This document shows positions 32,427-41,979 of a stretch of DNA of 64,000 nucleotides, piece by piece. Source of the DNA: Streptococcus parauberis NCFD 2020 (lineage in GTDB: Bacteria > Bacillota > Bacilli > Lactobacillales > Streptococcaceae); assembly GCF_000187935.1 (NCBI RefSeq), contig NZ_AEUT02000001.1, positions 1,364,001 through 1,428,000 of the forward strand, given 5' to 3'. Under the pieces are notes generated by a model. It saw nothing but the letters and a program-made list of their open reading frames with translations. It had not been told where the DNA came from and did not search any database. The translations under genes and the position numbers were made by a program. Within the stretch, counting starts at the first letter, position 1, and every line of letters begins with the position of its first letter.

Positions 32427-34358
32427 TTATAAACTATTTAATAATGCTTTGACGTCTTCTTTAGTTGGCGCATCTAGTAAAGACTGACGGAAATCGTTAT
32501 CCATCAATTTACGAGATAAACGTTGAAGAATTTTTAAATGAACATCATCTTTATTATCAGCTGGAACTGCAATCATAAAAACTAAATGAGCTAGCTCATT
32601 ATCAAGTGATTGCCAGTCAACACCTGCTGTTGAACGTCCAAATGCTAAGGTTGGTTTCTTAACATAGGTTGATTTAGCATGAGGTATAGCAATTCCCATA
32701 CCAATACCAGTTGTACTTTCACCCTCACGACCATAAATATCAGCTTCTAGTCCTGCTTGCTCTGTCACATTTCCAGTTGATACAATACGACTTGCAAGAT
32801 CTGAAATAACTGCTTCTTTACTTGTATTCGGTAAATCTAAAGTAATTGTTTCATCTGATAATAGTTGGGAGATGTCACCGAGAGTTGATTCTGACATGTC
32901 TTCGTGTTTTTCTTGGTTGGCTACTGGCTCAGCAGATACAGAGCCTACACCTACTGGTACCACTTGAAGTGTTGGTTTTAAGAAGTGAAGCATGATCACT
33001 GTCACTGCAATTCCGACAAGGACAGCAACGAAGAACATTAGGACATGGTCAACGGCTCCGAGTACAGCGACAATTGGGCCCCCGTGCGCAACGTGGTCAG
33101 TAACACCTGACAACATGGCAACAACGCTACCGGCCATTGAGCCTACGACGATACTTGGTATAACGCGAATTGGGTCAGTTGTGGCAAATGGAATGGCACC
33201 TTCGGTGATACCAAATAGTCCCATTGCAAGTGAGGCTTTACCAGCTTCTCTTTCAACTTTGTTAAATTTGTTTTTTAGAACTATTGAGGCAACACCTAGC
33301 GATAATGGTGGGATACAGATAGCTACAGCAATTGGACCCATAATTTTATAATTACCTTCTGCAATTAAGCCTGAACCAAAGAGGAAAGCAACTTTGTTGA
33401 ATGGACCACCCATATCAAAGGCAATCATCGCACCTAGAATCATTGCTAAAATAACTTGACTACCACCTTGCATGCCTGCAAGGAAGCTTGTTAACGATTT
33501 AAAGAGCCAAGCTACTGGTCCGCCAATGACATAAATGAATAAGAAACCAACAATAAAAGTTGATAAAATTGGTATAACAATGATTGGCATAATTGATTGA
33601 ATAGTTTTGGGTACTGGCCATTTTTTAATCCAAAGAGCTACAAAACCAGCTAGGAAACCAGTAATAATCCCACCAATAAAGCCAGCATTAGCAGTTCCAC
33701 CATATAAAGAGGCATTAGCAGCTAACATCCCACCAACAAAGCCAGGAACTAAACCGGGACGGTCGGCAATACTATGTGCAATAAAAGCTGATAAAACTGG
33801 AACCATCAAGCCCATTGCTGCGCCACCAAGTGTTAATAAAGTCGCCCAGAAAGTACCTGGAGGAACTTGCAAACCACTTGCTGTAGGTTTGCCACCAAGT
33901 GAAAGAGCAACGGCAATCATCAACCCTCCAGTTACAACAAATGGTACCATATAAGATACACCATTCATTAAACTTTTGTAGACTTTCTTACCAAGTTTTT
34001 CTTCTTTTTCTTCTTGAACTTCCAATTCTGCACCAGTTGCTACATAGGCTTTTGCATCCTTATTAAGAATTTTTTCAATCAATTCTTTACTATGATGGAT
34101 GCCATCTTGGACCCCACGTTCAACCAATAATTTACCAGCAAAACGTGACTTGTCAACATTAGTATCCGCCGCAATGATTACACCTTCGGCTTCAGCAATG
34201 TCAGCAGCAGTCAATTCATTTTCACGACCAATTGAGCCATGTGTTTCAACCTTAAGTTCCACACCAAGTTCTCTACCTGCCTTTTCCAAATTTTCCGCCG
34301 CCATGTAAGTGTGGGCAATCCCCACCGGACAAGACGTAATAGCAACAATCTTTTTCAT
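32427..34358 (-). CDS. PTS EIIABC, fructose family
   Basis: The 643-residue permease has the order EIIB-EIIC-EIIA. EIIB (about 1-100) has the phospho-Cys in ITSCPVGIAHTY. EIIC (about 125-460) has multiple membrane segments and FDMGGPFNKVAF and GAIPFAT motifs. The C-terminal EIIA (about 495-640) has GIAIPHAKS with the phospho-His. It imports and phosphorylates a hexose or derivative of the fructose-mannitol class; the true sugar is unknown, since no kinase or phosphosugar enzyme is linked. The order differs from the usual ABC naming only. Regulated by the PRD protein downstream, probably through a palindrome upstream. Confidence 0.9.
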   Translation of the reverse strand: MKKIVAITSCPVGIAHTYMAAENLEKAGRELGVELKVETHGSIGRENELTAADIAEAEGVIIAADTNVDKSRFAGKLLVERGVQDGIHHSKELIEKILNKDAKAYVATGAELEVQEEKEEKLGKKVYKSLMNGVSYMVPFVVTGGLMIAVALSLGGKPTASGLQVPPGTFWATLLTLGGAAMGLMVPVLSAFIAHSIADRPGLVPGFVGGMLAANASLYGGTANAGFIGGIITGFLAGFVALWIKKWPVPKTIQSIMPIIVIPILSTFIVGFLFIYVIGGPVAWLFKSLTSFLAGMQGGSQVILAMILGAMIAFDMGGPFNKVAFLFGSGLIAEGNYKIMGPIAVAICIPPLSLGVASIVLKNKFNKVEREAGKASLAMGLFGITEGAIPFATTDPIRVIPSIVVGSMAGSVVAMLSGVTDHVAHGGPIVAVLGAVDHVLMFFVAVLVGIAVTVIMLHFLKPTLQVVPVGVGSVSAEPVANQEKHEDMSESTLGDISQLLSDETITLDLPNTSKEAVISDLASRIVSTGNVTEQAGLEADIYGREGESTTGIGMGIAIPHAKSTYVKKPTLAFGRSTAGVDWQSLDNELAHLVFMIAVPADNKDDVHLKILQRLSRKLMDNDFRQSLLDAPTKEDVKALLNSL

Positions 34359-34394
34359 CTGTTTCTCCTTTTATGAGATATTCATTACTATTTA

Positions 34395-34400
34395 AGTATA
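34395..34400 (-). promoter_or_regulatory. EIIABC promoter -10
   Basis: TATACT on the minus strand with no recognisable -35, as expected for an activator-dependent promoter. Confidence 0.45.
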
Positions 34401-34431
34401 GCAAAGCCTTTACATGAAGTTAAGAGGAAAC

Positions 34432-34453
34432 AAGTTCCGTTATAACGGAACTT
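34432..34453. promoter_or_regulatory. 22-bp perfect palindrome, probable PRD-regulator operator
   Basis: The half-site AAGTTCCGTTA is followed directly by its exact reverse complement. Its centre is about 54 bases upstream of the likely EIIABC start point, a normal place for an activator site. It also overlaps the start of the divergent RpiR promoter region (TTGACA at 34455-34460), so it could affect both. Confidence 0.6.
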
Positions 34454-34585
34454 TTTGACATAAGTGGACTATAAACACATATAAATTCTAATAAATTTGA
34501 TATAAGCTGTAAGAATTACTAAAACGGTTACTTTTTATGATATGATTATTTTAGACTTTTAAATTCCATAAAAAGGAGCATGCTT

Positions 34586-35398
34586 ATGACTAAAAAATTA
34601 CAAATAAAAGCCAAGATTGAAGATGCTTTCTCGCAAATGACACCTCTTGAGATGAGTATTGGTCACTTTTTTATTGATAATGATTTGGACGAAGCACACA
34701 TTTCATCGCGTCTGATTGTTCAACGTCTGCATGTCTCACAAGCCGCTCTGACCCGTTTCGCCAAGAAATGTGGCTACTCGGGCTATCGGTCCTTTACCTT
34801 TGACTATCTCCAAGCAATCCAAGCTTCCGAATCAACATTCCAAGACATCAACCGCGACGTCACTAAACGCGTTCTGGTCGACTATGACACCCTCATTAAT
34901 AAGACCTATAGTTTGGTCGATGAGGAAAAATTGCAGAGCTTGGCCGAACAAGTTGACCAGGCTGAACGGATTTATTTCTATGGGAAGGGTTCCTCTGCCT
35001 TAGTGGCTCAAGAAATGAAGCTGCGCTTTATGCGTCTTGGTATCATCTGTGATGCCTACTCTGACACCGATGGATTCACTTGGGCCAATAGCTTGGTCAA
35101 TAAGAACTGTCTAGTGATTGGTTTTTCTTTATCAGGAAAAACCACCTCAGTTATCAAAGCTTTGGAAAAAGCAGCTGCTAATGGCGCCAAAACAACCCTC
35201 ATTACCACGCGCAATCAGAAGTACTTTTCTGATCAGTTAGACATTATCAACGTCTCTTCGACCCATCAGCTCAACTATGGCAATCGGGTTTCACCGCAGT
35301 TCCCCTTGTTGATTATGATGGACATCATCTACGCTTATGTGCTGGAAATCGATCGAGATAAAAAAGAGCACATCTTTGAAAAAACAATCATCAATTAA
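34586..35398 (+). CDS. MurR/RpiR family regulator of the nan operon
   Basis: The 270-residue protein has an N-terminal RpiR HTH (about 1-80; RLIVQRLHVSQAALTRFAKKCGYSG) and a SIS sugar-phosphate-binding domain (about 105-250; YGKGSSALVAQEMKLRF and GFSLSGKTTSVIKAL). Its place, convergent with the nan genes, suggests it senses an amino sugar such as ManNAc-6-phosphate. The second ATG is used: AAGGAG is seven bases before it, while the first ATG is only two bases from it. The gene is visibly more GC-rich than its neighbours. Confidence 0.85.
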   Translation: MTKKLQIKAKIEDAFSQMTPLEMSIGHFFIDNDLDEAHISSRLIVQRLHVSQAALTRFAKKCGYSGYRSFTFDYLQAIQASESTFQDINRDVTKRVLVDYDTLINKTYSLVDEEKLQSLAEQVDQAERIYFYGKGSSALVAQEMKLRFMRLGIICDAYSDTDGFTWANSLVNKNCLVIGFSLSGKTTSVIKALEKAAANGAKTTLITTRNQKYFSDQLDIINVSSTHQLNYGNRVSPQFPLLIMMDIIYAYVLEIDRDKKEHIFEKTIIN

Positions 35399-35432
35399 AA
35401 AACTCCCAAAATCAATTTTTGAGAGTTTTTTT
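35397..35432. terminator. Bidirectional terminator between RpiR and nanK
   Basis: AAAAAACTC..CAAAA and TTTTTGAGAGTTTTTTT pair with a small internal mismatch and T-runs on both strands. Confidence 0.8.
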
Positions 35433-35442
35433 GTTTAGGAGA

Positions 35443-36333
35443 TTAGATTTTTGGTTGACGTTGTTTGAAATTATAAAAAGCACCAATCATTCCTGCATCA
35501 TTTTTGTAATGAGCAAATGAAATCACGAGAGGTTCTCTAAGGCTAGAGACTAAATAGTGATTAAGAGTCTTATTGATTCTCGCTTCCAGATAATTGACTT
35601 GACCCATTATGCCGCCACCAAGAACAACTTGATGAGGATTGACGACATATGCTATATTGGCAATCCCTTGACATAGGTAGTCAACCATCCTGTCAATAGC
35701 TTCTATGCAGATAAGATTTCCTTCCTTAGCCTCTCTAAAGATTCGATAGCCGTTCCAAACAGACAAACTATCTCCTGATTTATCAGCAACGTAAGCAACT
35801 AAAGCAGTTGTTGATGCTAAGTCTTGAAATGATCCATCTGACAAATGCATGTAACCTACTTCACAGGCAGAATTACTAAAACCGTGAAATACTTTTGAAT
35901 CAAGTAATAAACAGCCCCCAATACCTGTACCAATAGTTAAGCAAAGTGCAACATTTGAACCTTCTGCACTTCCTGATATGCCTTCTGCTAATCCAGCACA
36001 ATTAACATCATTTTCAATTTCACACGGGATATGAAAAGTATCTTCTATTGCACTTTTAAAATTTGTTCCAGCATAATTCGGAATTTGGGGACCGGAATAA
36101 AAAATTTCTCCTTTGTCAGGATCGACCATTCCTGCTGATGAAATAGCTACGCCTGCAAGGTTCATCTTATCTTTATAAAAGGCAGTTAATGCTAAAACTT
36201 TATCTAAAATTACAGAACCACCTTTATAAGCTTCCGTATCCATTTCATTTTTTTCTAGAATACTGGCATTATCATCAATAATCCCATATTTAATGGAGGT
36301 TCCACCAATATCAATCGCAAGATAATTTATCAT
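35443..36333 (-). CDS. nanK: ROK-family N-acetylmannosamine kinase
   Basis: The 296-residue ROK sugar kinase has the ATP-binding start LAIDIGGTSIKYGI and the CLTIGTGIGGCL motif, with the substrate/catalytic ENDVNCAG. The ROK zinc-binding Cys cluster is not evident. From its position after nanA it should phosphorylate ManNAc to ManNAc-6-phosphate, the substrate of nanE in the same operon. The activity is inferred from context; ROK proteins can also act on glucose or be regulators, but there is no HTH here. Confidence 0.85.
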   Translation of the reverse strand: MINYLAIDIGGTSIKYGIIDDNASILEKNEMDTEAYKGGSVILDKVLALTAFYKDKMNLAGVAISSAGMVDPDKGEIFYSGPQIPNYAGTNFKSAIEDTFHIPCEIENDVNCAGLAEGISGSAEGSNVALCLTIGTGIGGCLLLDSKVFHGFSNSACEVGYMHLSDGSFQDLASTTALVAYVADKSGDSLSVWNGYRIFREAKEGNLICIEAIDRMVDYLCQGIANIAYVVNPHQVVLGGGIMGQVNYLEARINKTLNHYLVSSLREPLVISFAHYKNDAGMIGAFYNFKQRQPKI

Positions 36334-36341
36334 TCCCTACC

Positions 36342-37268
36342 TCACTTTTTATTACAAAATCTTTCTTTAGCAGTCATAATCATTTTAGCTGCTTTTTCAC
36401 AGATAACTAAATCTTCTGGAACAAGTGCTGTCAATGGAGACCTAACAGAACCAATGTCAATTCCTTCATTAATCTTCAATACTTCTTTAATGACTGCATA
36501 CATATTACCGTGTGCAGATACCAAGGTCACAATAATCTCATTAATAGCATACTGCAAAGCTTTCGCTTCCTCTAATTCTTTGACCGCAATAAAAGTATTC
36601 AATTGTAAGAATAATTCTGGCATTGCCCCGTAGGTTCCACCAATTCCAGCACTGGCACCCATTAATCGACCACCTAAAAACTGTTCGTCAGGACCATTAA
36701 AGACCATATGATTAGCACCACCGAGAGTAACAAATGTTTGAATATCTTGAACTGGCATTGATGAGTTTTTGACACCAATCACGCGCTCATTCTTCAACAT
36801 TTCTTTATATAAAGATGGTGTCAATGCAGTTCCAGCCAACTGTGGAATATTGTAGATAATAAAATCAGTTTGAGGTGCTGCCTCAGAAATAGCATTCCAA
36901 TAAGCTGCAATCGAATATTCAGGTAAACGGAAGTAAATAGGAGGAATGGCTGCTATGGCATCAACTCCTAATTTCTCTGAATGTTTAGCCAAAATAATAC
37001 TATCTTTGGTATTGTTACATGCGACATGATTAATGATTGTTAACTTATCTTTTGCAACTTCCATAACATTTTCTAAGATGAGTTTGCGATCTTCAACACT
37101 TTGATAAATACACTCTCCTGAAGAACCATTAATATACAATCCTTTGACACCTTTATCCACAAAATATTGTGTTAGTTGTTTTACTGCCTCTGGGCTAACT
37201 TCTCCCTTATTGTCATAGCAAGCATAAAATGCAGGTATAACACCTTGATATTTACTTAAATCATTCAT
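36342..37268 (-). CDS. nanA: N-acetylneuraminate lyase
   Basis: The 308-residue TIM-barrel aldolase of the DHDPS/NAL family splits sialic acid into ManNAc and pyruvate. GLYINGSSGEC (carboxylate-binding), the YNIPQLAGTAL Tyr region and the Schiff-base Lys in IGVKNSS are present. It starts 35 bases after yhcH and ends eight bases before nanK. Length is typical. Confidence 0.93.
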   Translation of the reverse strand: MNDLSKYQGVIPAFYACYDNKGEVSPEAVKQLTQYFVDKGVKGLYINGSSGECIYQSVEDRKLILENVMEVAKDKLTIINHVACNNTKDSIILAKHSEKLGVDAIAAIPPIYFRLPEYSIAAYWNAISEAAPQTDFIIYNIPQLAGTALTPSLYKEMLKNERVIGVKNSSMPVQDIQTFVTLGGANHMVFNGPDEQFLGGRLMGASAGIGGTYGAMPELFLQLNTFIAVKELEEAKALQYAINEIIVTLVSAHGNMYAVIKEVLKINEGIDIGSVRSPLTALVPEDLVICEKAAKMIMTAKERFCNKK

Positions 37269-37302
37269 CTATATTAACTTAACTCCTATTCTATTTATGT
37301 AA

Positions 37303-37758
37303 TTAGTTCATCAATACTTTTACAACTACTTTCTTAATATGCTTGTCATTTCCTAATTGCTGACCTGGTTGATGGGATTCTTTGGGGAAAAATATTGCAA
37401 AGCTATCTATACCTAACCCCATTGAGCATGATTGTTGACAAGTAACTAAGCCAAAATCATCATCGTTCTTGAAGCTTGCAATTTCATCTGTTTTCCCATA
37501 ACCATAAGAAAGACTCTCTTGCCCAACTAATAGCAAGTGAATATCGGCATAAGTTTCATGATATTCATAAACTGATTGATCAACATCATTTAAATCTGTT
37601 TCACTAACGTGGAGAATAATCTCATCTCCCTTAATGTGATGGCTACCGACTTGTAATGTTTTATAATCATCCAGAATTAGATAATCAATAGCATTATCTA
37701 ATTCTGGATGAATTCCTTTATATTGTGCTAAATTTGAAAGTTGGTCAAATATCATCAT
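37303..37758 (-). CDS. YhcH/YjgK/YiaL (DUF386) family protein
   Basis: The 151-residue cupin-like protein matches the YhcH family: IDYLILDDYKTLQVGSHHI, EYHETYADIHLLLVG and FAIFFPKESHQPGQQ, with His and Glu metal ligands. E. coli relatives (NanQ) speed opening or anomerisation of sialic acid sugars. Two ATGs occur in tandem; AAGG precedes both. It starts eight bases after the SBP gene. Confidence 0.85.
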   Translation of the reverse strand: MMIFDQLSNLAQYKGIHPELDNAIDYLILDDYKTLQVGSHHIKGDEIILHVSETDLNDVDQSVYEYHETYADIHLLLVGQESLSYGYGKTDEIASFKNDDDFGLVTCQQSCSMGLGIDSFAIFFPKESHQPGQQLGNDKHIKKVVVKVLMN

Positions 37759-37765
37759 TTATACC

Positions 37766-39130
37766 TTATTTATCATTCAATGCTTTGGAATTTTTAAGAC
37801 CATCTTCAACTGCTTTATTTCCTTTTTCCACAAATGCATTCAATGCTTCTTTAGGTGATTTTTCTCCAGTCAAAACAGCTTGCAATTCTGGGAATAGTGC
37901 ATTACGAATTTCAACATAACTTGGTGAGTTATTTGAGAAATTGATGACATATTCATCATTATTGATGTAAGTTTCTAACAATGGGTTATTAGCTTTTTCT
38001 TTTTCTACAAGTGATTTACGGACCGGCATAAAGTTCATACTTGCTTTGATTAATTCTTCATTTTCAGAGTAATATTTAACAAAATCTTTAGCTAATTTTG
38101 TACGTTTATCACCATTTGTATTAAAGACTGCTGATCCCAAAACATAAGTGAATGATTTTGGACCGTCAACACTAGGAACATTAGCTAATCGAGCATCAAA
38201 TTTATTGACAGTACCAGCTTCCATGCTATCCATCATACCTTTATATAGAACTGCATTTGTAAAGCTAATGGCAACTTGTTTATTTTGGAACATAGCATTG
38301 ACATCATTACTTGTTAGAGATTCTGCACCAGAAGTAATGATTTTTTTGTCATTAAGTTCCTTAATGTATTCAAGAGCTTTTACACCATTTTTATCATTGA
38401 TTGCTAGTTTTCCTTCTTTATCAAAGAATTTTCCGCCAAACATCCTGAGATACATCATTGTCCAGGTATCCCCTTGATTATTTTTAGCATAAAAACCTAA
38501 AGGAGCAACTTTATCATCACTGTCTTTAAGTTTTGTTAAGATAGTTTGGAAGTCATCTGTTGTCCAAGAGGCAATATTTTGTTCACCAGCAACGTATTTT
38601 TCTAAGCCAGCTTTTTTAAACATTTCGGCATTATAGACTAACATACCTGGGTTCTGAGCAAATGGATAGAAGTAAGTTTTATCTTTAATTGACACATTAT
38701 CCCAAACAGACTGACCAATATCGGCTTTACTTTTTTCATCAATTACTGAATCTAAAGGTGCTAATAAACCTTGATGAGCAAGGTTTGAAATTGCAAAGCT
38801 TGACTCAAAGAAGACATCAGGTAGTGTTTTTGTTTGTGTTGCAACACTTAATTTACTGTCTCTTTCTTCGCCTGGGATGACTTGAACTTTAATTTTTTTA
38901 CCAGGATTTTCTTTTTCATACATTTTTGCTGCAGTTTTAAAGAAACTATCATAATCAGCCCCTTTTTCGTCACCTTTATAAGTGCCCTTCCATTGAGGAG
39001 TTAACCAAACTTCAATAGTGTTCTGATCCTTATTTTCTTTAGGTTTAGCAGACTCTTTCGATGAACAACCAGCTAGGGCTACAAGAGGTAGTATTGCTAC
39101 AGCGGCAAGTTGAAAAATTTTCTTTTTCAT
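37766..39130 (-). CDS. Sialic acid ABC transporter substrate-binding lipoprotein
   Basis: The 454-residue family-1 sugar-binding protein starts with a signal peptide and lipobox (LPLVALAGC), which would anchor it on the outer face of the membrane. EVWLTPQWKGTYKGDE and the YFYPFAQNPGMLVYNAEMFKKAGL strands are typical of CUT1 binding proteins. Position between two permeases and yhcH/nanA points to sialic acid or a sialo-sugar as ligand. No ATPase gene is in the operon; a shared MsmK-type ATPase elsewhere is likely. Confidence 0.88.
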   Translation of the reverse strand: MKKKIFQLAAVAILPLVALAGCSSKESAKPKENKDQNTIEVWLTPQWKGTYKGDEKGADYDSFFKTAAKMYEKENPGKKIKVQVIPGEERDSKLSVATQTKTLPDVFFESSFAISNLAHQGLLAPLDSVIDEKSKADIGQSVWDNVSIKDKTYFYPFAQNPGMLVYNAEMFKKAGLEKYVAGEQNIASWTTDDFQTILTKLKDSDDKVAPLGFYAKNNQGDTWTMMYLRMFGGKFFDKEGKLAINDKNGVKALEYIKELNDKKIITSGAESLTSNDVNAMFQNKQVAISFTNAVLYKGMMDSMEAGTVNKFDARLANVPSVDGPKSFTYVLGSAVFNTNGDKRTKLAKDFVKYYSENEELIKASMNFMPVRKSLVEKEKANNPLLETYINNDEYVINFSNNSPSYVEIRNALFPELQAVLTGEKSPKEALNAFVEKGNKAVEDGLKNSKALNDK

Positions 39131-39182
39131 GAGTAAATTCCTTTCAAATTTAAAAATTATTATATAATTGAAATAATATTCC

Positions 39183-40016
39183 TTATTCTTTTATGGCACC
39201 ATTTGTAGCACCCTTAATGAAGAATCGTTGAAAAAGGAAAAAAATTAGTATCATTGGAAGTGCTGCAATAGCCGCACCAGCCACTTTCAAACCTATATTA
39301 GGATTGATATCTTGTTGTAAACTAGCAACACCAATGGTCAACGTTTTCATTTCTTTACTTCGTGCCATCAGTAATTGCCATAAATAATCATTCCAAGCAG
39401 TGACAAAATTTAAGATAAATAAAGCACCAATTCCTGGTTTGACAATAGGTAACATTAATTTTGAAAATACCGTCCACTCGCTAGCCCCATCCATCTTAGC
39501 TGATTCTCTAATAGACTCTGGAATCGCCTTGAAATATGAATACAGCATAAATGTTCCAAAACCAGTAGCTAAGTTTGGGATAATCATTGATTGATAAGTA
39601 TCAACCCAATTGAAACTTTCTATAATATTGAACAATGGAACAATAAATGTTTCTTTAGGAATCATGATAGACGCAATGACTAAAAGAAATAGAACTGTCT
39701 TTCCTTTAAATTGTAATTTTGAAAAGCCATATGCAGCTAAGGCTGAGATGAAGACGCTTAATAAAGCAGTGAAAAATGAGACAATAAAACTGTTCATTAC
39801 CCATTTGATGGTAGGTTGTCCTGAAAATAATTCATTTAGATTTCCCATAAACCATCTCTTAGGTAATATGTCTGGTGGCATCTGGTAAATCTCGGCTGAT
39901 GTTTTAAATGTATTCGTCACTAACCAAAATAATGGAAGCAAGAATAAAATAGCTAGTAAGAAAACTAATACATTTGTAATCAAATCAAATTTTTCCATTC
40001 GCTTTAAATATTTCAA
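39183..40016 (-). CDS. ABC sugar permease, CUT1 type (second)
   Basis: The 277-residue permease has six membrane segments and the EAA-type loop ESAKMDGASEWTVFSKLMLPIVKPG that contacts the ATPase. The first helix and PLFWLVTNTFKTSAEIYQMPP match the MalG/AraQ side. It is 14 bases from the partner permease gene and followed by the SBP gene after about 50 bases. Confidence 0.9.
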   Translation of the reverse strand: MKYLKRMEKFDLITNVLVFLLAILFLLPLFWLVTNTFKTSAEIYQMPPDILPKRWFMGNLNELFSGQPTIKWVMNSFIVSFFTALLSVFISALAAYGFSKLQFKGKTVLFLLVIASIMIPKETFIVPLFNIIESFNWVDTYQSMIIPNLATGFGTFMLYSYFKAIPESIRESAKMDGASEWTVFSKLMLPIVKPGIGALFILNFVTAWNDYLWQLLMARSKEMKTLTIGVASLQQDINPNIGLKVAGAAIAALPMILIFFLFQRFFIKGATNGAIKE

Positions 40017-40030
40017 TGTTTCTCCTCCTA

Positions 40031-40915
40031 CTATTTATTCTTTATAAAAGATCTCAGTTGTGGGACACTCAATATTAGAGCAATCATAAACATCAATACT
40101 CCTATGGCTGAAGCAACTCCTGTATTGTTATAGACAAAAGCATTTTGATACAGGTAATACATCATCGTAACAGATGCATTATTAGGCCCACCACCAGTGA
40201 GTAGTTGAATAACTACAAATATTTTAAGGACGGCAATGATATTAATAACTACCAAGTATGCTGTAGTCGGCCGTACCAATGGAATAATAATGTGATAAAT
40301 GCGTTGCCATCTTGTGGCACCGTCTAACTGTGCTGCTTCAAAATAGTCTTGAGAAATTCCTATCATTGTAGCTAAATATAAAATTATAGCTTGACCAACA
40401 TTTCCAATAAATGTGACAAAAACAATAATTGGCATGACTGTTTTAGTATTACCTAAAAGGTTAACATTATGAATACCAATATTGTCAAAAGCATAACTGA
40501 TCAGTCCATTAGAGGGATTTAATAAAAAATTCCAGACAATACTCATGACAACCATAGAAACCATAACTGGTAAATAGTAAGAGCCTCTGATAAATGAAAC
40601 ATATTTGCTATTCTTATCATAAACAGTCGTTGCTACAAAGAGAGCAAACAATATTGTCAGGAAAACAATTGCAACCACAAAGAAGACTGTATTAGCAATT
40701 GACTTTACAAAAACTGCATCTGATAAGAGAGCCTTGAAATTTTCAAATCCGACATAATAGGTATCCATACCATAGGATTTGTAAAGACTCATTCTAAATC
40801 CCTTAATGACAGGGTAGACAATAAACAAAAACATTAATAGCATTTGGGGTGCTATAAATAAATAACCGGGGAGTTGTTTGTTAAAGGTGTTTGAAGAACT
40901 TTTATTTCTTTTCAC
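40031..40915 (-). CDS. ABC sugar permease, CUT1 type (first)
   Basis: The 294-residue permease has six to seven membrane segments with the EAA-like loop YFEAAQLDGATRWQRIYHIIIP. It matches the MalF/AraP side. Together with the partner permease and the lipoprotein it forms the sialic acid importer, energised by an ATPase not encoded here. It follows nanE by 13 bases. Confidence 0.9.
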   Translation of the reverse strand: MKRNKSSSNTFNKQLPGYLFIAPQMLLMFLFIVYPVIKGFRMSLYKSYGMDTYYVGFENFKALLSDAVFVKSIANTVFFVVAIVFLTILFALFVATTVYDKNSKYVSFIRGSYYLPVMVSMVVMSIVWNFLLNPSNGLISYAFDNIGIHNVNLLGNTKTVMPIIVFVTFIGNVGQAIILYLATMIGISQDYFEAAQLDGATRWQRIYHIIIPLVRPTTAYLVVINIIAVLKIFVVIQLLTGGGPNNASVTMMYYLYQNAFVYNNTGVASAIGVLMFMIALILSVPQLRSFIKNK

Positions 40916-40928
40916 ATCATTTCTCCTA

Positions 40929-41633
40929 TTACTTTCTCACTGCTTCAATAAACCGTTCAGCGATTTCTTTTGGCCGAGTGATGGCGCCTCCAACAACAAT
41001 ACCAAAGACGCCTAAATCCTTGATGGCTTTGGCTTGTTCAGGATAATGAACCTTCCCTTCAGCAATCACGTCAATGCCAGCTTGGCACAATTGATCAATC
41101 AGCTCTAAGTCAGGTCCATCGGATTGCCGACTATAACTAGTGTAGCCTGAAAGGGTCGTTCCAACAAAATCAACACCGGCCTCATAAGCTTCTTTTCCTT
41201 CCTCGAAAGTCGAAACATCAGCCATCAGTAGTTGATTGGGGTACTTGTCTTTGACTTGCTGAATGAATTCACGGATGGTCAAACCATCATAGCGGGGACG
41301 CTTGGTACAATCTAGCGCGATGACTGCAATCTCAAGCTCAGCCAGCTGGTCAACCTCGGCCATGGTCGCTGTGATAAAGGGCTCTTGAGGTGGATACTCT
41401 TTCTTAATAATTCCGATGATTGGCAAAGCCGTCACGGCTTGTATCTCTTTAATGTCACGAACGGAGTTAGCTCGAATCCCAACAGCTCCCGCTTCCTCTG
41501 CAGCCTTGGCCATCAGGGGCATAATGCCACCACTGTCAGAATACAAGGGTTCTCCTGGCAGAGCCTGACAAGAGACGATGATGCCATCTTTGAAGGCAAT
41601 TCGCAAATCTTCTTTACTTGTCTGATGTAACAT
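40929..41633 (-). CDS. nanE: N-acetylmannosamine-6-phosphate 2-epimerase
   Basis: The 234-residue TIM-barrel enzyme turns ManNAc-6-phosphate into GlcNAc-6-phosphate. [42 protein letters not shown] sequence (here [13 protein letters not shown]), DVSTFEEG and [10 protein letters not shown] are conserved. AAAGGA lies seven bases before the ATG. It is the first gene of the nan operon, just after a cre-covered promoter. It is more GC-rich than the transporter genes behind it. Confidence 0.95.
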   Translation of the reverse strand: MLHQTSKEDLRIAFKDGIIVSCQALPGEPLYSDSGGIMPLMAKAAEEAGAVGIRANSVRDIKEIQAVTALPIIGIIKKEYPPQEPFITATMAEVDQLAELEIAVIALDCTKRPRYDGLTIREFIQQVKDKYPNQLLMADVSTFEEGKEAYEAGVDFVGTTLSGYTSYSRQSDGPDLELIDQLCQAGIDVIAEGKVHYPEQAKAIKDLGVFGIVVGGAITRPKEIAERFIEAVRK

Positions 41634-41676
41634 GTGTCATCCTTTCTTTTGCTTTGTTTCTTTCTTAACAATCTTC

Positions 41677-41704
41677 ATTATATCAACTATAAAAGCGTTT
41701 TCAA
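41677..41704 (-). promoter_or_regulatory. nan operon promoter with overlapping cre
   Basis: TTGAAA (41699-41704) and TATAAT (41677-41682) are 16 bases apart on the minus strand. TGAAAACGCTTTTA (41690-41703) matches the CcpA consensus at 13 of 14 positions and lies over the -35 and spacer, so glucose repression by CcpA is expected. Confidence 0.65.
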
Positions 41705-41783
41705 TAGGTTGTAGCCATTTAGAATTGACTTTCAAAAGCAGCAAAAATTGGCAGCTTTTCTTAAAACTAGTTTCAGAGCATAC

Positions 41784-41813
41784 AAAAAAACCAAGAGTCT
41801 CGAGCACTCTTGG
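41784..41813 (-). terminator. rpmH terminator
   Basis: CCAAGAGT and ACTCTTGG pair around a 7-base loop, with seven T on the minus strand and TTTTATTTG on the plus strand. Confidence 0.85.
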
Positions 41814-41844
41814 TTTTATTTGTTTGTATTCGTATCAATTGCAA

Positions 41845-41979
41845 TTAAGCTGATAATACTTTGCGTCCTTTACGACGACGGCTCGCAAGCACGCGACGTC
41901 CGTTTTTAGTTGCCATACGGTGACGGAATCCGTGTTTACGTTGACGACGGATTTTACTTGGTTGATAAGTACGTTTCAC
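41845..41979 (-). CDS. rpmH: 50S ribosomal protein L34
   Basis: The 44-residue basic protein reads [18 protein letters not shown], then [21 protein letters not shown] and VLSA, the standard bL34. The start codon is GTG with GGAGG eight bases upstream. In many bacteria it precedes rnpA in the dnaA region; here, as in other streptococci, it is separated from rnpA by several genes. Confidence 0.97.
   Translation of the reverse strand: MKRTYQPSKIRRQRKHGFRHRMATKNGRRVLASRRRKGRKVLSA

Noticed and set aside
32992..33954. Plus-strand open frames opposite the EIIABC gene
   Set aside because: They mirror the membrane-protein codons of the real gene and lack start signals.
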